Shown in pieces: positions 59,367-64,000 of a stretch of DNA of 64,000 bases. Both the position numbers and the translations under genes were made by a program. The stretch covers positions 1 to 64,000 of the forward strand of contig NZ_JANSJE010000007.1 in NCBI RefSeq assembly GCF_047462415.1. The letters run 5' to 3'. The stretch is from Thermostichus sp047462415 (GTDB lineage: Bacteria; Cyanobacteriota; Cyanobacteriia; Thermostichales; Thermostichaceae). The notes under the pieces are model-generated. The model was not told the DNA's origin. It did not search any database and worked only from the letters and a program-made list of their open reading frames with translations. Numbering within the stretch: the first letter of the stretch is position 1; every line of letters starts with the position of its first letter.

Positions 59367-60293
59367 GCCGCGGCTGCCAGCATAGCGGCTGTAGGCATAG
59401 AGCAAGCCCAGGCTCAGGCCGGTAACCAAAAAGCTAAGGGCCGCTCCAAAGGGGTAGTCCAGGCTGGCGCCAAACTGCATCTGGATGACATTGCCGATCA
59501 ACAAGGTTTTGCTGCCCCCTAGCAAGTCCGGTACCACGAACATACCCAGCGCTGGGATGGCCACCAAAATCAAGCCCGCCGCCAGCCCCGGCAGCGTTTG
59601 GGGAAAAAGCACCCACCAGAAGACCTGCCAGCCGTTGGCGTAGAGATCCCGCGCCGCCTCCGCCAGGCGCCAGTCGATGCGCTCCACTGCTGTGTACAGG
59701 GGCAAGGCCATGTAAGGCAAAAAGGTGTAGACCATGCCCAGGTACACGGCCAGCCAACTGGGGTAGAGAGCCGTCTGGGGCGGGATCCAGCCCAGCCAGG
59801 CGGCCAGGCGGGCCAGCCACCCTTCTGGCGCCAACACCACCATCCAGGCGTAGGTGCGAATCACCAGGTTCGTCCAAAACGGCACCACCACCAGCGTCAG
59901 CAATAGATCCCGCTGTCGGGGCGGGTGGGCGACAATAAAGAAAGCCAGGGGATAGGCCAGGAGCACACAAAAGAAGGTGGTGACGGCCGCCACCAGCAGG
60001 CTGCGGCCCAAGATCTGCCAGTAGATGGGCGTCCAGCCCAGGGGGCCGTAGCCGAGAATGCGCAGGTAGTTGGCCAGCGTCAGAGGCAGTCCCACCTCGC
60101 CAAACTGGCCGCGGCTGAGAAAGCTGCAAACCAGCAGCAACACTCCCGGCAGCACCAAAAACAGCACCACCCATAGCACCCCCGGCCCGGCAAAGATGAG
60201 GCTGCGCAGCAGCTCCTGCCAGGGGGAGAGCAATTCCCCGGCGCGCACCTGGGCACGCTGGCCAGAAGAAGGGATCCCTGGCCATCTCAGCAT
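59349..60293 (-). CDS. potB: Spermidine/putrescine-type ABC transporter permease
   Basis: 314 residues, about six transmembrane helices, with the permease EAA-type loop in RLAEAARDLYANGWQVFWWV. Matches PotB-like permeases of polyamine or related importers. It overlaps the potA stop by 7 bp. PotC and the binding protein PotD are missing from the window, so the set is incomplete here or split. Confidence 0.88.
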   Translation of the reverse strand: MLRWPGIPSSGQRAQVRAGELLSPWQELLRSLIFAGPGVLWVVLFLVLPGVLLLVCSFLSRGQFGEVGLPLTLANYLRILGYGPLGWTPIYWQILGRSLLVAAVTTFFCVLLAYPLAFFIVAHPPRQRDLLLTLVVVPFWTNLVIRTYAWMVVLAPEGWLARLAAWLGWIPPQTALYPSWLAVYLGMVYTFLPYMALPLYTAVERIDWRLAEAARDLYANGWQVFWWVLFPQTLPGLAAGLILVAIPALGMFVVPDLLGGSKTLLIGNVIQMQFGASLDYPFGAALSFLVTGLSLGLLYAYSRYAGSRGLEELI

Positions 60294-61432
60294 GGGGGAT
60301 CCTCCTGCCGGGGATCCGGCCGCAGGCGCACCAGGCTCTTGGGGGGCAGGTGGGCCACCAGCGCCTCGCCGATCTCAAACCCCGCCTCCTCAATATCCGT
60401 GTTGAGGGCGGTGGCCTTGAGCTGCTGTCCATTGGCCGTCTGCAGCAAGTACTGGTTCTCCGCCCCGGTGTAGATGAGGTTTTCCACCCGCACCGGCACT
60501 TGGTTGGGCAGCAGATCCCAGCCGCTACGGGAAAGCTGAATCTTTTCTGGGCGGATGGCCAACTGCACCGGCTCCAAGTTGGGCTGGATCCCGGGCACCT
60601 TGAGCTTGCCTAGGGGCGTATCCACGCAGTCGGTGCCACAGGCGATCCCTTCGATGAGGTTGCTGGCCCCCAAAAAGTCCGCCACAAAGGCGGTTGCCGG
60701 CCGCTCGTACACCTCGTCAATGGGGCCGACTTGCTCAATGCGTCCGGCCCGCATCACCGCCACCCGGTCGCTGGTAACCAACGCCTCCTCCTGGTCGTGG
60801 GTAACAAAAATGAACGTCATGCCCAGCCGCCGCTGCAGCTCGCACAACTGCACCTGAAGCTGCTTGCGCAACTTGGCATCCAACGCCGAGAGCGGCTCAT
60901 CCAATAGCAGCACCTCTGGCTCATTGACCAAGGCGCGGGCCAGGGCCACCCGCTGCTGCTGCCCCCCGGAGAGCTCCTGGGGCTTGCGCTTGGCCAGATC
61001 CCCGATCTCCACCAACTCCAAGGCGGCGGCCACCCGCTTGTGCAGGGCCTCCCCTCGCACCCCCCGCCTGCGCAGGCCAAAGGCGACGTTTTCCTCCACG
61101 GTCAGGAAGGGGAAAAGGGCGTAGCTCTGAAACACGGTGTTGACGTTGCGCTTGTGGGCGGGCAGGTGGCCCACCGGGCGCCCCCGGATCACCACTTCCC
61201 CGAGGTCAGCCATCTCCAGGCCGGCGATGATGCGCAGCAGGGTGGTCTTGCCGCAGCCGGAAGGGCCCAATAGGCCAAAAAACTCGCCCCGCCGAATCTG
61301 CAAGTCGATGCCGTCGAGGGCCACAAAGTCGCCAAAGCGCTTGCGGAGCCCCTTGAGCTCCACATCCCAGTCGGGATCCCGGACGGTGGTGGAGAGGACA
61401 CCCGCAGTCACAGTTGGCAGCGCCGACAACAT
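60287..61432 (-). CDS. potA: Spermidine/putrescine-type ABC transporter ATPase
   Basis: 381 residues. Walker A GPSGCGKTTLL, Q-loop region VFQSYALFPFLTVEENVAFG, signature LSGGQQQRVALARAL and Walker B LLLDEPLSALD, with the C-terminal TOBE-type domain starting about residue 265. Energises the permease encoded immediately downstream. Transported ligand inferred only from family resemblance. Confidence 0.92.
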   Translation of the reverse strand: MLSALPTVTAGVLSTTVRDPDWDVELKGLRKRFGDFVALDGIDLQIRRGEFFGLLGPSGCGKTTLLRIIAGLEMADLGEVVIRGRPVGHLPAHKRNVNTVFQSYALFPFLTVEENVAFGLRRRGVRGEALHKRVAAALELVEIGDLAKRKPQELSGGQQQRVALARALVNEPEVLLLDEPLSALDAKLRKQLQVQLCELQRRLGMTFIFVTHDQEEALVTSDRVAVMRAGRIEQVGPIDEVYERPATAFVADFLGASNLIEGIACGTDCVDTPLGKLKVPGIQPNLEPVQLAIRPEKIQLSRSGWDLLPNQVPVRVENLIYTGAENQYLLQTANGQQLKATALNTDIEEAGFEIGEALVAHLPPKSLVRLRPDPRQEDPPC

Positions 61433-61828
61433 CCTTTAACCCAGTATGCAAGTCTCCGGGAAAATTGCAGCTGTCTCTTGCGCCATGGGCGCAAGTTCTA
61501 CACTCAGCCTTGCAAATGGGGATCCCTGTCTGCAGCTTTTCAAGACAGGATGGATGAAAGATAGTGTCGCTACGCCACTTTCACATCACGCAGGTGGTAA
61601 ACACTCCCGTGAAAGGTGTGCATGGGCTGTTGCCAAAACCGATTCTGCCCCGACCTGCCTTGCTCTGAGTGCTTTTGCATCTACGGCCATTTCCAATAGC
61701 AGTGAAGCTGCTCCTTGCTATGTTCCCACCCCTCTCCCTCTGGGAGAGGGGCCGGGGGTGAGGGGCCTGGGGGTGGTCGCGTCGGCGGCGCGGAGCGCTT
61801 GGGTTGGTCGAACTTGTCTGGAATGGGT
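61433..61828. other. Intergenic region between potA and the Cas4-like nuclease gene
   Basis: 396 bp without a supported gene. It holds the promoter of potA (minus strand) and a REP-like palindrome at 61726-61769. Open frames here overlap the neighbouring gene or lack any protein-like pattern; no RNA gene is recognised. Confidence 0.5.
61726..61769. repeat. REP-like palindromic element, copy 4
   Basis: cccctctccct-ct-gggagagggg followed by ccgggggtgagggg; the same family as the element after atpD, in the opposite orientation relative to its flank. Confidence 0.75.
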
Positions 61829-62698
61829 TCAAGCCGGAACACCGTTCTCCCAATCTGTCTCCGCAGGCGGCGTAGGCTCTTGCATGGGCCAGACCCAAGC
61901 GGTGAGGTCTTGGGAAGGGATCCCTTGGGGCATTAGCCCGTGGCAGCGGGAGCAAAACAGGCAACTGCCACAGCGTTCGGTGTGGGGGGTCATGGGAAAG
62001 TTTTGCGCCTCCAGTTGGCGCAGGTGGTGCAGGGTGGCTTTGAGGTGGGCCAGATCCCGCTCGTAAGCGGCGGCGCTGTAGCGGCGGTAGAAGGGCTGCT
62101 GCGGGTGTTGCACATACCAAAGGGTCAGTTGCACCTGCTCCGGCTGGAAGGGGACTTCCAGGGGCAGTTGATCGGCCACCCCACACAGCAGCAGGGGGTA
62201 GAGGCGCACCTGCCAGTCCTGGGCCAACTGTTCATCGGGGGGGCGCTGCCGCTCCGTCTTCCAATCGACAATGTGCAGGGATCCCGGGGTAATCACCAGC
62301 CGATCCAGGCGGGCCATCAGCTTAAACCCCTCGATCCGCTGCCAGAGGGGCAATTCCGCCAACACCCGCCCCTGCGGATGAGCGTGGGGACTGGCCAAGA
62401 ACACCTGCCACCACTGGCGTACTGTCTCATCCAAAGCAGATAAGCGGGGCTCCACCTGCCGACCGCGGCTGTGCCACTCGACCAAGCGGTGAAACTGCCG
62501 CCCGCGCCTCTGCTCCAGTTCGTGCTCAGAAGCATTGGCAGCAGGCCAGATCAACCGCTCCAGGTACACATAGCGAAACAGGCGAGGACAATGATCCAGG
62601 AGCGCCAAGGCGGAAGCAGACAGGTTGACCTGCTCAAGGCTCAGCCTCTCCAAAGGGGGGGCAGAGCCTACAAAAGGGGCAATCGGGATCCCAGACAT
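61829..62698 (-). CDS. Cas4/RecB-like PD-(D/E)XK nuclease with Cys cluster
   Basis: 289 residues from ATG 62698 (MSGIPIAPFVGSAP). The layout matches Cas4/RecB-C nucleases: a first Cys in LDHCPRLFRYVYL, the nuclease motif LHIVDWKTERQ, and the C-terminal cluster ERCGSCLFCSRC that would bind Fe-S. It is not within either CRISPR locus and has no Cas1 neighbour, so a repair or recombination role is as likely as CRISPR adaptation. Longer frames up to 62878 overlap the next gene. Confidence 0.82.
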   Translation of the reverse strand: MSGIPIAPFVGSAPPLERLSLEQVNLSASALALLDHCPRLFRYVYLERLIWPAANASEHELEQRRGRQFHRLVEWHSRGRQVEPRLSALDETVRQWWQVFLASPHAHPQGRVLAELPLWQRIEGFKLMARLDRLVITPGSLHIVDWKTERQRPPDEQLAQDWQVRLYPLLLCGVADQLPLEVPFQPEQVQLTLWYVQHPQQPFYRRYSAAAYERDLAHLKATLHHLRQLEAQNFPMTPHTERCGSCLFCSRCHGLMPQGIPSQDLTAWVWPMQEPTPPAETDWENGVPA

Positions 62699-62781
62699 GG
62701 GCAAGTCCTGGCGGGGATGGGAGGAGTGCAACTGCTCTGAGCACACTTGAACTGACCTTCCACTAAAAGCTGGGGGTTGTG

Positions 62782-63324
62782 CTAGGCTCCTGTCGAATTT
62801 GCCCAGACCCAGACAGCGACCATCCCATCCCAGAGCAACAAAAGCAGAGCCAAGCATCCGAGCAGCCCGTACATCCAAGGCTGAACGTAAGGGCGCAGCC
62901 CGCCGATCTCCAGTTGGGTGTGACGTTGAACCTCGGCCAACAGACGCTGGAACCCGGCCACCCGCATCGGCAAAAGCACGCGCTCCCCAGCTTGGGTGAC
63001 TAAGTAGTACACCATACCGCCTTGGCTGGTGGAGCGGGGCTCAATGCGTTCCACATCAGCCCACCGGATCTGCCACTCCTGCCGAACAAAAGGTGGCACC
63101 CAGCCTGGGTAGGTGGCCTGCATGCCCTTTTCATCCAACTGGATCTGCTGGCTCAGGGATCCCAGGACTACTCCCCATCCCAGCAGCAGAGTTGCCCAAA
63201 GGGATCCCAGCTCAAGCGGTGTTGCCTGTTGCCGGGACAGCAAGATGGGCAGGGGCAGGCTCAATCCCCAGTACAAGGCCTGCAAAGCGTAGCGAATCAA
63301 CGGGGAGATGGGGAAGATCAACAT
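62782..63324 (-). CDS. Membrane protein of unknown function
   Basis: 180 residues. Two hydrophobic segments near the start (ALYWGLSLPLPILL, LWATLLLGWGVVLG) and a third at the end (WMYGLLGCLALLLLLWDGMV) flank a soluble beta-rich stretch (IRWADVERIEPR, YLVTQAGERVLLPM) that resembles a PH-like YdbT/photosynthesis-gene-type insert. No name assigned. It is separate from the nuclease gene that follows on the same strand. Confidence 0.65.
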   Translation of the reverse strand: MLIFPISPLIRYALQALYWGLSLPLPILLSRQQATPLELGSLWATLLLGWGVVLGSLSQQIQLDEKGMQATYPGWVPPFVRQEWQIRWADVERIEPRSTSQGGMVYYLVTQAGERVLLPMRVAGFQRLLAEVQRHTQLEIGGLRPYVQPWMYGLLGCLALLLLLWDGMVAVWVWANSTGA

Positions 63325-63364
63325 GGGCAGAGGGGGGCTCGCTTCACCAAGCTTAAGATAGCCC

Positions 63365-64000
63365 TTAAAAAGGCAGCTCCTCCTTTAAGGATTCCCTTTC
63401 TGCTTGGCGATCGACAAGCGGAAAAGACGGCTTTGCTGCTGCATTGGGAAACTCTGCAGCAGACCCTTCTGCCGGTGTCGGCGGGTCGTAGATCTCACCG
63501 GAGAGCAGGTCGAGGGATCCCTCGGCTTCTAAAGTCTCCATTGAGGAGAGCCCTGCCGCGGATCCCAACACCCCCTCCAAGTCCACCAGGCTGCCGTTGA
63601 AATGGTCGGCAAAACGGCGGGCAATCTCCGCCAGCTCATGGGTTAGTTCATAGGACTGCCGACGGTGCTCTGCATAACCTAGAGAAGCAATGCTGGTTGC
63701 TGAGCCGTTCACCTGAGCGCCCCCCACGGGATCGTTGCGCTCAGGCTCTGGCGAAGGTGGGTCAGAGGGGGGATGGTGCCCGGTACTTGGCGGGATGGGC
63801 TCCGTTGAGGAAGCAGGGCTGCTGGTGTTATCGCTTGGCAACCCTGGCGCGGCAACGGGATCGGGGGGGAGAAATGCTGTGGGCGGCAGCGGGGCGGAGC
63901 TCTTGGACTTGGTTTCGCCGGTGCGATTGGAAACCTCCGGCCTGCCGGAGCGCTGCACAACCAAGTTGAGCTGCACAGGGCGCTGCAACAGATGGTGGAG
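63365..64000 (-). CDS. C-terminal part of an unrecognised protein (partial)
   Basis: The frame stays open to the right edge; the apparent start at 63988 is a TTG within it, so this is a fragment. The visible about 210 residues begin with hydrophobic LNLVVQRSGRPEV, pass through a Pro/Ser-rich low-complexity stretch (about 30-90), and end with a helical segment (YELTHELAEIARRFADHF) and an acidic tail. No family recognised. Confidence 0.5.
   Translation of the reverse strand, partial: LHHLLQRPVQLNLVVQRSGRPEVSNRTGETKSKSSAPLPPTAFLPPDPVAAPGLPSDNTSSPASSTEPIPPSTGHHPPSDPPSPEPERNDPVGGAQVNGSATSIASLGYAEHRRQSYELTHELAEIARRFADHFNGSLVDLEGVLGSAAGLSSMETLEAEGSLDLLSGEIYDPPTPAEGSAAEFPNAAAKPSFPLVDRQAERESLKEELPF

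Overview
The window comes from a cyanobacterial chromosome. It encodes PsbQ (a photosystem II subunit), a Rubisco activase carrying a Rubisco small-subunit-like tail, a carotene cis-trans isomerase (CrtH), a thylakoid PSI accumulation factor, a TLP40-like lumenal cyclophilin and F1-ATPase beta. The DNA is GC-rich and studded with the palindrome GGGATCCC, several per kb. From memory that signature is typical of the thermophilic hot-spring Synechococcus lineage (Yellowstone A/B-prime type); the assignment is inference, not a search result.

Layout. 1-31.9 kb is ordinary chromosome: a partial PT-rich surface protein, cyclophilin, SdhB, an MlaE-type permease, atpD, an OmpR regulator, rsmI, an Rrf2 regulator overlapping cobD, a PSI accumulation factor, rca, an ArsA-like ATPase, psbQ, a subtilisin lipoprotein, ExbB/ExbD, argF, a Ctp protease, proA, an RRM protein, a DsbA-like thioredoxin fold, an HNH nuclease, recJ, a phosphoesterase, rdgB, tmk and a CHAD protein. 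31.9-44.2 kb is a complete type III-B (Cmr) CRISPR-Cas locus read on the minus strand: csx1, cas10, cmr3, cmr4, cmr5, a Uma2-type nuclease, a Cmr6-Cmr1 fusion, a 99-aa membrane protein, cas1, cas2, leader and a 13-repeat array. 44.4-45.6 kb holds a second Uma2 gene and an FmdE-domain protein. 45.7-56.5 kb is a type I-B (MYXAN-like) locus on the plus strand: cas6, cas3, cas8/cmx8, cas7/devR, cas5/devS, a cas4-cas1 fusion, cas2 and an array of 28 repeats plus a truncated one. 56.5-64 kb returns to chromosomal genes: crtH, a Rieske oxygenase, potB, potA, a Cas4-like nuclease, a membrane protein and a partial gene.

How the parts work together. The III-B locus keeps an intact Cas10 GGDD cyclase motif and a Csx1 with a HEPN R-x4-H motif, so cyclic-oligoadenylate signalling is expected. 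Its Cmr4, however, appears to lack the aspartate used to slice target RNA, and no cas6 accompanies it. The I-B locus has its own Cas6 and adaptation genes, and a possible internal start for a Cas11-like small subunit inside cas8.

The most notable discovery candidate lies in the 367-bp gap before the I-B operon. Two degenerate copies of the I-B repeat (45747-45784 and about 45848-45886) flank a spacer-like segment. The first 17 nt of that segment match the untranslated region just upstream of cas6 at 14 positions, next to an ATG that would sit at the PAM position. This is the architecture of a CreR/CreA-type crRNA-like RNA that would direct Cascade to repress its own operon. Both CRISPR arrays also run convergently into the stop codon of a chromosomal gene.
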